64,000 nucleotides of DNA from an uncultured Candidatus Actinomarina sp. GTDB taxonomy: Bacteria > Actinomycetota > Acidimicrobiia > Actinomarinales > Actinomarinaceae. Both the position numbers and the translations under genes were made by a program. The stretch is taken from positions 74,473-138,472 of the forward strand of contig CACNFT010000003.1 in NCBI GenBank assembly GCA_902619825.1, given 5' to 3'. A model generated the notes under the pieces. It was not told where the DNA came from and did not search any database. It saw nothing but the letters and a program-made list of their open reading frames with translations. This document shows positions 38,664 through 48,099 of the stretch, one piece after another (position 1 is the stretch's first letter; the number at the start of each line of letters is the position of its first letter).

Positions 38664-39506
38664 TTATATTTTAGATTTATCAGAAAATTTTAAATCTGGA
38701 TATTTAGATAACCTCTGCCTTGCCCATCTGGCTGGAGGAATTAATCGAAAAAAAGGTGGCAAGAGTGGTCTTGTGCTTTTGAGCAAAAAAAGATTAAATC
38801 TCAATACCAGAGATTTAAATTTTGTAGTTTCTACACCATAAATTTTCTTAAATTCATCTGGTAAAGTATTAAATGCTGTAAAAGAGATAAATGGCCAAAT
38901 TGGTTTTATGTGTTTTGGGACTGGTCCCCCAGAAATAATATCTTGAACATCTTTTGCAACATCTGTTAATAGTAAATAATCATTGTCTTTGCTTTTATTT
39001 ATAACCCAGTTTTTTAATTCTTCATGAGTTTTAGGCATCTTCTCAACATCTACTAAAACTAATTTTGCAGACAACATATTTTCAATATGGTATTTATCCT
39101 TTTCTTCGTCAGAAAGTTTCTTTACTGTTTTTTCGTAGAAATAAATTGATGAAAGCTGTAAACATGCGTGTACCCAAAGAAGTTGTTCATGATCAAGTGC
39201 ATCGTAGTATCCACCAGTAACCTCGTCGTCTCCATTAATAACTTCATGAAGTTTATTTATTCTAGTTGCACTATCGTTAGCTTCTTCAATAGTTCCAAAA
39301 GTTACTGAATTTTGTAATGATAAGGTTCGTATTAATCTTTTCCATGGATCACGTTGGTAAAATGAAGTTTGTCTTGCACCTGCTGCAATTAAAGGATGGG
39401 CAGCATGCATAAGTAAAGCCCTTGCACCACCAAAAAGAACTGTAATCTCTTTATTGACTTTCCACATCATAGAGTCTGGGCCAAAATATCCAGGATCAGC
39501 ATTCAT
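38664..39506 (-). CDS. oxygenase MpaB family/DUF2236 protein
   Basis: ALLMHAAHPLIAAGARQTSFYQRDPWKRLIRT...LLWVHACLQLSSIYFYE. Confidence 0.85.
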   Translation of the reverse strand: MNADPGYFGPDSMMWKVNKEITVLFGGARALLMHAAHPLIAAGARQTSFYQRDPWKRLIRTLSLQNSVTFGTIEEANDSATRINKLHEVINGDDEVTGGYYDALDHEQLLWVHACLQLSSIYFYEKTVKKLSDEEKDKYHIENMLSAKLVLVDVEKMPKTHEELKNWVINKSKDNDYLLLTDVAKDVQDIISGGPVPKHIKPIWPFISFTAFNTLPDEFKKIYGVETTKFKSLVLRFNLFLLKSTRPLLPPFFRLIPPARWARQRLSKYPDLKFSDKSKI

Positions 39507-39583
39507 ACATAACTTTCTTACTTTTATAGTTCATAAAAAATTAATTTTATAACTACTTAGAAAATATATACTTATCGTGAGTA

Positions 39584-40687
39584 ATGAAATCAGAATTAAA
39601 TTATGTGACTTATCAGACATTTCCAGCGAAAACTGCAAATAGTCTTCAAACTATTACAAATATAAAATATTTAATTAGAAACGGTATAAAAGTCAATCTA
39701 TATTTTCCAATGAGAGAAAAAGAAAGCTCAGATAGTCTTTCTGAGATACAAAATTTTTACCAAATCAATGAATCTTTTGAAGTGTTTGGGTTAAAGCATA
39801 AACTTCCACACGGTAAGATCAAAATCTTTAAGAAATATGCTTTTCAATTTAGCCACTATATATGGTCAAGAAAAACAATTAAAAAATATTTTCACAATAA
39901 AACTGAAAATTATATTTTTACCAGATCTGATTGGATAGCCTACTTTGCTGCAAAGAAAGGAAATAAAGTAATTTTTGAATGCCATCAAAGGTCTAGGACA
40001 AGGGACTTCGTAATTAGCCGAATAGGTAATCTACAAAATGTTACAATCGTATTTTTAAATGAAAACTTGAGAGATTCCTATCCTTCTATCAACAATTCAT
40101 TAGTTTTGCACAATGGAGTTGATCATGAATTATTTGATACACAAAATTTAGAAAAAAGAAAATCTATAGTCTTTGTTGGGAGTTTAAGTAGGTTTAACAC
40201 ATCACGAGGTCTTCCTGATTTTATAAAAACGTACAATGAGGAAAAATTATATAAAAGTTATAATCTGGAGATAGTTGGTGGCAACCAAGAAGAAATTAAA
40301 GAATTAAAAATTTTAATAAATGATTTAAAAATTACAAACTACGTAACACTGCATGGCTATCTTCAGAGAAAAAGTGCAATAGGTATCATCTCAAAATGTT
40401 CTATAGGTTTATTAATTAATAGCGATGAGAACCAACACTCGACAAAATATACCTCACCTTTAAAGTATTTTGAATACTTATATGGGGGTCTTTTTGTGAT
40501 AGCTTCTGACTATCCCTCTCATAGAAGTTTACCTTTCAATAAAATGATTTCTTTTTTTAATCTAAAGGATAAAAATAGTCTTTCAAATGCACTTCAGAAC
40601 CTTCCAAACACTAATTTAGAAAAAAATTATTTGAAAGAAATTACTGTTGATAAAAGGGTAAAAAAAATTATAGAGTTATTTGACTAG
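39584..40687 (+). CDS. GT4-like glycosyltransferase
   Basis: VFVGSLSRFNTSRGLPDFIKTY...SPLKYFEYLYGGLFVIASDYPSHR. Confidence 0.85.
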   Translation: MKSELNYVTYQTFPAKTANSLQTITNIKYLIRNGIKVNLYFPMREKESSDSLSEIQNFYQINESFEVFGLKHKLPHGKIKIFKKYAFQFSHYIWSRKTIKKYFHNKTENYIFTRSDWIAYFAAKKGNKVIFECHQRSRTRDFVISRIGNLQNVTIVFLNENLRDSYPSINNSLVLHNGVDHELFDTQNLEKRKSIVFVGSLSRFNTSRGLPDFIKTYNEEKLYKSYNLEIVGGNQEEIKELKILINDLKITNYVTLHGYLQRKSAIGIISKCSIGLLINSDENQHSTKYTSPLKYFEYLYGGLFVIASDYPSHRSLPFNKMISFFNLKDKNSLSNALQNLPNTNLEKNYLKEITVDKRVKKIIELFD

Positions 40688-40761
40688 CACGCCTGGAGGG
40701 ACTCGAACCCCCAACCCTCTGATCCGAAGTCAGATGCTCTATCCAGTTAAGCTACAGGCGC
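40688..40761 (-). tRNA. tRNA-Arg (TCG)
   Basis: GCGCCTGTAGCTTAACTGGATAGAGCATCTGACTTCGGATCAGAGGGTTGGGGGTTCGAGTCCCTCCAGGCGTG, loop CTTCGGA. Confidence 0.92.
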
Positions 40762-40819
40762 GTAAATAGTTTTAAAAAATATATTTAAAGATATTTTTAT
40801 TTATATAATAGTTTCAATA

Positions 40820-41554
40820 ATGGATAGTGTTCGTATATTAAAAACTGAAATGTCAGTCACTAACATTGATGATGTTGCCGAAGATTTGATTTTCAAGAAT
40901 AAAATTTCAGTTGCTATATGTAATGCGAATACATTAGTCAGATGTTATAAAGATAAAGAACTCAACAACACAATCAATTCTTTTGATATTAGATGTCCAG
41001 ATGGATTTCCAGTAGCAAAAGCCTCAAAAATTATTTATAAAAATAATCAAATGAGAGTGGATGGATATAAATTATTTTTAGAAACAATTGAAAGAGGCTT
41101 AAGTAATAATGTTTCTCATTATTTTTTTGGAAATTCTGAAGAAATAGTTTTAAAAATGATTGAAAGTATTAAAACAAAATATGCTGATGTAAATATCAAA
41201 GGCTTTACCTGCCCGCCTAATTTAGGCTATGAAGAACTTTCTGACGAAAAGTATATAGATGATATAAATGCGAAAAATCCTGACATACTCTGGGTTTCAC
41301 TTGGTTTTCCAAAACAAGAAAAATTTATCAATTTAATAAAAAAAAATAATTCGATAGATACAAATATGGTTGGAGTTGGTGCGGTTTTTGAATGGGTAGC
41401 GGGAACAAAAATCAAAGCTCCAGAATGGTTAGCAAATATTGGTTTAGAGTGGTTAATTAGATTAATTCAGGAGCCAAAAAGATTGTTTAGACGTTATTTG
41501 GTTGATAATTTTCTATTTATAATTTATTTTATAAAACAATATATAAGAAATTAG
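40820..41554 (+). CDS. WecG/TagA/CpsF family glycosyltransferase (GT26)
   Basis: NANTLVRCYKDKELNNTINSFDIRCPDGFPVAKAS...ILWVSLGFPKQEKFI...GVGAVFEWVAGTKIKAPEWL. Confidence 0.93.
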   Translation: MDSVRILKTEMSVTNIDDVAEDLIFKNKISVAICNANTLVRCYKDKELNNTINSFDIRCPDGFPVAKASKIIYKNNQMRVDGYKLFLETIERGLSNNVSHYFFGNSEEIVLKMIESIKTKYADVNIKGFTCPPNLGYEELSDEKYIDDINAKNPDILWVSLGFPKQEKFINLIKKNNSIDTNMVGVGAVFEWVAGTKIKAPEWLANIGLEWLIRLIQEPKRLFRRYLVDNFLFIIYFIKQYIRN

Positions 41555-43198
41555 ATGTACCAACTTAGAAAATTAGAAAATAATTTAGAATCTGTATTGA
41601 AGGAGTTCAATGTCACTGAAACAATTGATATTAAATTAACAAAAAATGAATCTTTCGATCTACAAATTAATAATCTTGTAAAGCATAAAGATAATCCAAA
41701 TTTGAGTAAAATTATTGATAATTTTCAAAGAGAACTCGACAATGAACCATTTATTAAAAAATATGAAATAGGTGAAAAAAACTTTATAAACATTGAAATT
41801 AACTTAAACGAGTTTTTAAAAACTGTTGAGAATGTGCGTAACTTTATAAAAGTAACAAACCCGAAAAAGATTATTTTTGATTATGGTGGTCCAAATATTG
41901 GTAAACCGTTACATGTAGGCCATTTGAGATCATTAAATATTGGACGAAGTTTATATAATGTAAATAAATTAGCTGGTAATACAGTGCTAAGTGATATTCA
42001 TATGGGTGACTGGGGTATGCCTATTGCTCAAATAATCCAATATGGAGTTGAAAATAAAATTAATTTTAAAAAAATAACAATTCAAGAATTGGAAGAAATT
42101 TATCCAATTGCCTCAGATTTGTACTCAAAAAATAATGACTTTACTCAGCTAGCTCAAAATATAAATAAAAATTTAAACAACAATCAAAAAGATTTAATAA
42201 CTAAATGGAAAAGCATAAAGGACACCTCCCTTAAATCCCTTGAATCAACTTTACATCAACTTAACCACAAATTTGATTTATGGAGAGGTGAAAGCGATGT
42301 TAATGATTTAATTCCGGATATGATAGAGGATTTAAAAAGTAAAAATAAAATTTCATTAGATGATGGAGCATATGTATCAGATTTAAAAACGGATCCAAAA
42401 ATTTTAATAACAAAATCTGATGGTAGCTATCTTTATCTGACAACTGATTTAGCTACGGTTCTTGATAGATTAGATAATTTTGAGTTTGATAAAACCCTTT
42501 ATATTGTCGATAAAAGACAAAAATTGCACTTTGAACAATTATTTTCGTCTTTAGAGTACTTTGATTTCCCTACAAAAGAATATGAGCATGTATCATTCGG
42601 TACGGTCAATGATGCTGATGGAAACCCTTTCAAGACTAGAGAAGGTGGAACAAAAAAATTGACTGATCTTTATGATGAAACTTATCAATATATAAAGACA
42701 ATAAATAATGAGTTGGATGAGATTTCTCTAGGACTGCTAAGTAACACTGTACTTGCATATAGTGACCTAATTACAAATAGAAATACGGATTATAAGTTTG
42801 ATCTGGAAAAATTTACAAATGTAAATGGTAAAACAGGTGTTTATATTCAATATGCAAATGTAAGAGCACAGAAGTTAATCAATGATTCTTCACTAGAAGT
42901 TTCAGACTTTTCGATTTTGTCGGAGGAGTTAGACAATAATGATAAAAGTTTGCTTAGATCATTAATAAAATTTGAATTTTATTTTGAACAAACAATTAAA
43001 AATAATGAGCCACACCACTTGGCAGATTATCTATACGAAATATCTCAAAAATTTAATGGTATGTATCAAGGAATAAATATTCTTGAAAATGAAAATACTG
43101 TATTAAAAGAAAATAAGTTAAAAATTACAGATTTATTTCTTCAATACTCAAATTTGTTAATGGAATGCCTAGGTATCTTACCAGTCGAAAAGATGTAA
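41555..43198 (+). CDS. argS: arginine--tRNA ligase
   Basis: FDYGGPNIGKPLHVGHLRSLNIGRSLYN; C-terminal VYIQYANVRAQKLI. Confidence 0.95.
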   Translation: MYQLRKLENNLESVLKEFNVTETIDIKLTKNESFDLQINNLVKHKDNPNLSKIIDNFQRELDNEPFIKKYEIGEKNFINIEINLNEFLKTVENVRNFIKVTNPKKIIFDYGGPNIGKPLHVGHLRSLNIGRSLYNVNKLAGNTVLSDIHMGDWGMPIAQIIQYGVENKINFKKITIQELEEIYPIASDLYSKNNDFTQLAQNINKNLNNNQKDLITKWKSIKDTSLKSLESTLHQLNHKFDLWRGESDVNDLIPDMIEDLKSKNKISLDDGAYVSDLKTDPKILITKSDGSYLYLTTDLATVLDRLDNFEFDKTLYIVDKRQKLHFEQLFSSLEYFDFPTKEYEHVSFGTVNDADGNPFKTREGGTKKLTDLYDETYQYIKTINNELDEISLGLLSNTVLAYSDLITNRNTDYKFDLEKFTNVNGKTGVYIQYANVRAQKLINDSSLEVSDFSILSEELDNNDKSLLRSLIKFEFYFEQTIKNNEPHHLADYLYEISQKFNGMYQGINILENENTVLKENKLKITDLFLQYSNLLMECLGILPVEKM

Positions 43199-43201
43199 AA
43201 A

Positions 43202-43744
43202 TTACAGAAATAATTGAGAAGACATCACCCAAACAAAAAGAGTAAAACCATATGAGAATTTCTCAGAAAAATTAATCCTTCTTGTTAGGTTATGTACGAC
43301 AAACAATATCAGTGGTACGGTAATAAAACCAGAAAAAGAAACAGCTTTTCCAAGGTCAATAATATCGCTTATAATCTGATTTGAAGGACTTAAGAAAAAT
43401 TGAAAGATTACTAGAAAAGATAGTGAAGTAAAAATTACTAAAATTACATTAGTTAATAAATCCTTAAATGAAATATTGTAAATCTTAAAAGTATTTAAAA
43501 ACTCTACTGGAATAAATAGAATAAAAATCGCAACACAAAATAGAATTAAAAACCAAAATAGGCCTTGTGCATTCCATGTAATAATATTTTTTTCAACAAG
43601 ACCAGTGGATTCAAGAAGCAAATAAAATGAATAGCCAAGAACTAAAGAACCCAAGGAAAATAAATAGAGGCCAAATATACTGTAGAAATATTTTTTCTCA
43701 AATGAAAATTTTATTATAGGATTATTTAAATTTTCATAATTCAT
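43202..43744 (-). CDS. polytopic membrane protein, unknown
   Basis: 180 aa with hydrophobic helices. Confidence 0.5.
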   Translation of the reverse strand: MNYENLNNPIIKFSFEKKYFYSIFGLYLFSLGSLVLGYSFYLLLESTGLVEKNIITWNAQGLFWFLILFCVAIFILFIPVEFLNTFKIYNISFKDLLTNVILVIFTSLSFLVIFQFFLSPSNQIISDIIDLGKAVSFSGFITVPLILFVVHNLTRRINFSEKFSYGFTLFVWVMSSQLFL

Positions 43745-43788
43745 ACTGTCATATATTAATAAAATTTATATTAAAATTAACCTTAATT

Positions 43789-43992
43789 ATGGAATTAATT
43801 GATACACCGAACCCCAATGCAAAAAAAATAATGACTGATTTAGATGAAAGTCTTCTTTTGAATGATTTGAATAACATTAACGGTATATCATCTGTATTTT
43901 TTGGTCCTGGCTTCATTACAATATCTAAGTTGGAAGATGCAAAGTGGGAGATAATAACTCAAGAAATTAATAACTTATTTGATAAACTGTAG
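43789..43992 (+). CDS. stand-alone Nfu/NifU N-terminal-domain protein
   Basis: DTPNPNAKKIMTDL...ISSVFFGPGFITISK. Confidence 0.75.
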   Translation: MELIDTPNPNAKKIMTDLDESLLLNDLNNINGISSVFFGPGFITISKLEDAKWEIITQEINNLFDKL

Positions 43993-43994
43993 AC

Positions 43995-44603
43995 ATGGAA
44001 ACATTTAATGAAGATCCAAAACCAGGTAGACTCGTTCTTCCATTGGTGTTGATAGGTATGATTGCAACAACTTATACTTTTATTAATCGAGTCTCCACAA
44101 ACAACAACTTAGAAATTGAACCTGTTGTTGAAGATGTTGTTGAAGCTGTAGAAGATGAGCCAGAAGAAGAGACAACTACTACAACTACTACTACATTGCC
44201 TGACGAGGTAATTACATATTTAGAGGAAATTTCATCCGAAAAAATACAATCTATTGATCTTGCAACAAAAGTTCTTGAGGCAAACGATAGGTGGGATAAT
44301 GAGGAAGTTTCGTATCAAGAAGCAAAAGATGAATTTGCAAATTTTATTGAGGATGCAGAACAGTTTGTATCTACAGTCACTGAACCAGGACCGCCCACAA
44401 CATTTGCTGGATTAGTTAAAAGCCACGAGGAACTAAAAGCTTTGGTAGAACTTATTTATATTGACTCCCAAGAACTTTTAGAGGGTTTAACTTCGTCTGA
44501 CACTGGAGAGCGTAGAGCTGCAGCATTAGATTCTTTCAACAGTAATATAAACCAATTTCAAGAAAAAATTGAGGAAATAGTAGCTACTAATACCTCAGGC
44601 TAA
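43995..44603 (+). CDS. membrane-anchored/secreted protein with Thr-rich linker, unknown
   Basis: N-terminal TM LVLPLVLIGMIATTYTFI then EEETTTTTTTTLPDE. Confidence 0.5.
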   Translation: METFNEDPKPGRLVLPLVLIGMIATTYTFINRVSTNNNLEIEPVVEDVVEAVEDEPEEETTTTTTTTLPDEVITYLEEISSEKIQSIDLATKVLEANDRWDNEEVSYQEAKDEFANFIEDAEQFVSTVTEPGPPTTFAGLVKSHEELKALVELIYIDSQELLEGLTSSDTGERRAAALDSFNSNINQFQEKIEEIVATNTSG

Positions 44604-45632
44604 TTAGCTCGATGCTGCAGAACAGACAGTATCAATCATTACTGTTGCAATGACATAAGGATCTGCGTTTGCGTTTGGTCTTCTATCCTCTAAATAACCC
44701 TTTTTATCTACTTCAACTTGCCATGGAATCCTAATGGAAGCTCCTCTGTCACTTACACCATAAGAAAAAGTATCAAATCTTTGAGTCTCATGGTCTCCAG
44801 TGAGACGATCCTCTATACCTGCACCATAGTTTTGAACATGAAATTCAGCATTTTTACCCAAAGCCTCACATCCTGCAACTATTGCATCGTATCCACCGTC
44901 TTCACGCATTTGTTTTGTAGAGAAGTTTGTATGCATACCTGCACCATTCCAATCTCCTTTTACAGGCTTAGGAGTAAGAGTTGCAGAAATGTTATAGTCT
45001 TCAGCAATCCTATACAAAAGCCATCTTGCAATCCATATTTGATCACCAATGTCAGGTGCACCTACTGGACCAATTTGGAATTCCCATTGTCCTGGCATAA
45101 CTTCTGCATTTGTTCCAGATATATTTAACCCAGCTTCCATACAAGCAGTTGCATGATCTTCAGAAATTGAACGACCATAAACTTCATCTGCTCCAACACC
45201 ACAGTAATAACCGCCTTGGGGAGCTGGATAACCTGAAGGAGGGAATCCTAAAGGTTGTCCATATTTTAAGGAATCATATGATTGTTCATAAAATGTGTAT
45301 TCTTGTTCTAAGCCAAACATAGGTTCAAACTCAGAAAAGTTTTCGGCTGAAGCAACACACGCTGCTCTTGTGTTTGAAGCATGTGGTGTCATGTCAACAT
45401 TTAATACCTCACACATTACTAGTATGTTGTCTCCACCTCTTATGGGGTCTGGAAATTGTGATACAGGTTTCAAAACACAGTCAGATTGATCTCCAGTTGC
45501 TTGTTCGGTACTTGAACCATCAAATCCCCAAATTGGAGGTTCGGTCCCTTGGTCCATAATTTTGGTTTTACTTCTTAACTTTGCAGTCGGTGTTTTACCG
45601 TCTATCCATATGTATTCTGCTTTAATTTTCAT
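44604..45632 (-). CDS. glnII: glutamine synthetase, type II (eukaryote-like GSII)
   Basis: AEYIWIDGKTPTAKLRSKTKI...WGFDGSSTEQA...FGLEQEYTFY...GDWNGAGMHTNFSTKQMR...ASIRIP. Confidence 0.95.
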   Translation of the reverse strand: MKIKAEYIWIDGKTPTAKLRSKTKIMDQGTEPPIWGFDGSSTEQATGDQSDCVLKPVSQFPDPIRGGDNILVMCEVLNVDMTPHASNTRAACVASAENFSEFEPMFGLEQEYTFYEQSYDSLKYGQPLGFPPSGYPAPQGGYYCGVGADEVYGRSISEDHATACMEAGLNISGTNAEVMPGQWEFQIGPVGAPDIGDQIWIARWLLYRIAEDYNISATLTPKPVKGDWNGAGMHTNFSTKQMREDGGYDAIVAGCEALGKNAEFHVQNYGAGIEDRLTGDHETQRFDTFSYGVSDRGASIRIPWQVEVDKKGYLEDRRPNANADPYVIATVMIDTVCSAASS

Positions 45633-45726
45633 TGTTTTTAATACCTCTTTTAATATTCTCGTTAATAATGTAGTATTTATTTAAAATATTGGTTACTTGG
45701 AAATATTAAATATTTGTTTCAAGATT

Positions 45727-46356
45727 ATGGTAAAAGCGTATATAAATGTAGAGAAAGAGCATGAAAAGGTAATATCGTGCCTAGATTCTTATGATTTGAA
45801 TTCGGTTGATTTGACTAAAATAGCCACTCAAAATGAGGTTCACTTAGTGTGTACGTCTTTTTCTATGTATGGAAAAACCAAAAAAAACCTATCTGACATT
45901 GAAACAGCTTCAAAACCTATCCCTGAACTAATAATTGCTAATGAAGATGAATTTAAACAGAGTATCGATTTAATTAAAAATCCAAAAATTGAGGTAATAT
46001 CAGATGATTGTAAGGAAGAGGAAGTAATTGCAAGATTTCAATCTTTAATTGGAGATAGTTCATCAGAAAAAATTGAGTTTGACGATCTTGTAATTAATTT
46101 GAAAACTTACGAAGCTAAAGTCGACGATCAATTATTAGATTTAACCTTTATGGAATATGAATTGTTAAAGTTCTTCGTTGAGAATCAAGAAAATGTCTGG
46201 TCAAGAGAAGAGTTATTAGAAAAAGTATGGGGATATGATTATTTTGGAGGGGCTAGAACAGTAGACGTTCATGTTAGAAGACTTAGGTCAAAGTTAGGTG
46301 AAAAAAGATCTGATTGGATAAAAACAGTACATTCAGTTGGATATAAATTTAACTAA
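45727..46356 (+). CDS. OmpR-family orphan regulator, GlnR-like (start trimmed to ATG 45727)
   Basis: LDLTFMEYELLKFFVENQENVWSREELLEKVWGYDYFGGARTVDVHVRRLRSKLG; atypical N-terminal receiver. Confidence 0.8.
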   Translation: MVKAYINVEKEHEKVISCLDSYDLNSVDLTKIATQNEVHLVCTSFSMYGKTKKNLSDIETASKPIPELIIANEDEFKQSIDLIKNPKIEVISDDCKEEEVIARFQSLIGDSSSEKIEFDDLVINLKTYEAKVDDQLLDLTFMEYELLKFFVENQENVWSREELLEKVWGYDYFGGARTVDVHVRRLRSKLGEKRSDWIKTVHSVGYKFN

Positions 46357-46696
46357 AACTGTCTCCACATCCACAAGTTCTCGTTGCATTTGGGTTGTCG
46401 ATTGAAAATCCAGTCTCCATTAACCCTTCTTTATAATCTAAAGTTGATCCCTTGATGTGCTCAAGACTTTGTGAATCTATACCAATATCCACCCCTTCAT
46501 ATGACTCGAAAACATCATTTTGGAGTTTTTCTGTATCGAAGAACATTTCATAGGATAATCCAGAGCAGCCACCTGGCTTAACTCCCATTCTTAGAAAGCT
46601 ATCTTCATTAGATTCTTCAGCTTTGAGTTCAACTAGCTTTTTTACAGCACTATCTGTTGCTAGAACTGAGCGTGATGATTTGATTTGTATATCCAT
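46349..46696 (-). CDS. erpA: iron-sulfur cluster insertion protein (HesB/IscA/ErpA)
   Basis: FLRMGVKPGGCSGLSYEMFFD...NPNATRTCGCGDSF. Confidence 0.9.
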   Translation of the reverse strand: MDIQIKSSRSVLATDSAVKKLVELKAEESNEDSFLRMGVKPGGCSGLSYEMFFDTEKLQNDVFESYEGVDIGIDSQSLEHIKGSTLDYKEGLMETGFSIDNPNATRTCGCGDSFS

Positions 46697-46803
46697 AGTT
46701 TAATTATACCGTATATCAAATTATTCAAAAAATTTATTATTACATGAAATTTTTTCACTTTAAGATATAAACATGAGTTTTAAACCTATAAAAGCAGCAA
46801 TAT

Positions 46804-48099
46804 ATGGATAAAATATCTGTAAATAAGCTGGTCGAGGAAGTTGAATCTAATCTTCCTAGGGAAATAATAGTTTCAATAGCTCAAAGTTGTCTTAATGAAA
46901 AAAAGGACAGTCAGACAACTATTAAGAAATTTGAAAACGAAGTATATAAATATACATTAAAAGTTCAAAAAAAAGTTATCAACTGTACTGGGACATTGTT
47001 ACATACGAACCTTGGAAGAGCACAAACTGATATTAACTTTAATGGAGAAAGCACGAATGTGGAATACGATATTTTGAATAACAGAAGAGGTGTGAGAAAT
47101 GAATTTTTAAATGAATCTATGAACTTGCTTCTAGGTTCTGAAGATGTTTGCTTTGTCAACAATAATGCATCATCGCTTTATATAACACTAAAGACATTAA
47201 AAAATATTTATGGTAAAAAATCACTAATAATTTCCAGAGGAGAAATAATTGAAATCGGTGGATCTTACAGACTTCCGGAAATAATTCAAGAAACAGGCTT
47301 AAAAATGGTCGAGGTCGGAACAACAAATAAAACAAGAATAACTGACTACAAGAAAGCTCTAAAAGATAATAAAGATTCTTTAATTTTAAAAGTTCATAGG
47401 TCAAATTTTTCAATTGATGGTTTTGTAGAGGAAGTCAATTTGAAGGATTTAAAATCTTTGACCGAAAAAGAAAATAGTATTTTAATTCATGATCTTGGAA
47501 GTGGGCTAGTTGCAAGTAGAAAATTTCTAGAAAAAGAAAATATTGATATTTTTGATGACGAGCCAACAGTGCAGGAATCATTGATACAAGGTGCAGATTT
47601 AGTCATGTTTTCAGGCGATAAACTATTTGGATCTTTACAGTCTGGAGTAATAGCTGGAGATAAAAAAATTATTCAATCAATAAAGGAGTCTCCTTTATTC
47701 AGAACATACCGTTGTTCCCCGTTAACTCTTTTTGAACTTCAAGAAACTACAAATCGATATGTATCCAAAAAAGAAATAGAAATACCATTATGGAAAATGA
47801 TTGCAATGAAATATGAGGATTTAGAAAATAGAATCAAAAGTGTATCTGAAAATCTTGAAATAAAACATGAAGTTGTAAATGATAATTCTGTAATGGGTGG
47901 TGGAACTTTACCAAATAAGTCTATATCTACACCAGTAATACAAATAAGTGAACTAGAAAATCCAGACCTGATGAGAAAACTAATGGGCAATGAGGTCCCA
48001 ATAATTCCTAGAATTAATAAAAACAATATAATAATTGATCTAAGAAGCAGTTCAGAAAAAAACGACATATACATCAAAGATTTTTTTACTAAGTTATGA
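46804..48099 (+). CDS. selA: L-seryl-tRNA(Sec) selenium transferase
   Basis: VINCTGTLLHTNLGRAQT...ISRGEIIEIGGSYRLPEIIQETGLKMVEVGTTNKT...LKVHRSNFSIDGF. Confidence 0.95.
   Translation: MDKISVNKLVEEVESNLPREIIVSIAQSCLNEKKDSQTTIKKFENEVYKYTLKVQKKVINCTGTLLHTNLGRAQTDINFNGESTNVEYDILNNRRGVRNEFLNESMNLLLGSEDVCFVNNNASSLYITLKTLKNIYGKKSLIISRGEIIEIGGSYRLPEIIQETGLKMVEVGTTNKTRITDYKKALKDNKDSLILKVHRSNFSIDGFVEEVNLKDLKSLTEKENSILIHDLGSGLVASRKFLEKENIDIFDDEPTVQESLIQGADLVMFSGDKLFGSLQSGVIAGDKKIIQSIKESPLFRTYRCSPLTLFELQETTNRYVSKKEIEIPLWKMIAMKYEDLENRIKSVSENLEIKHEVVNDNSVMGGGTLPNKSISTPVIQISELENPDLMRKLMGNEVPIIPRINKNNIIIDLRSSSEKNDIYIKDFFTKL

Noticed and set aside
44160-44200. ACA/ACT trinucleotide run as a possible microsatellite
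   Set aside because: Simply encodes a Thr-rich linker in the 43995-44603 protein.
44718-45559. Four plus-strand ORFs (136, 70, 64 and 63 aa)
   Set aside because: Antisense to a clear glutamine synthetase; no recognisable domain.
45633-45726. Possible GlnR operator (GTTAC and GTTTC half-sites) between glnII and the GlnR-like gene
   Set aside because: Spacing does not fit the described GTnAC-n6-GAAAC pattern; too weak without comparative data.
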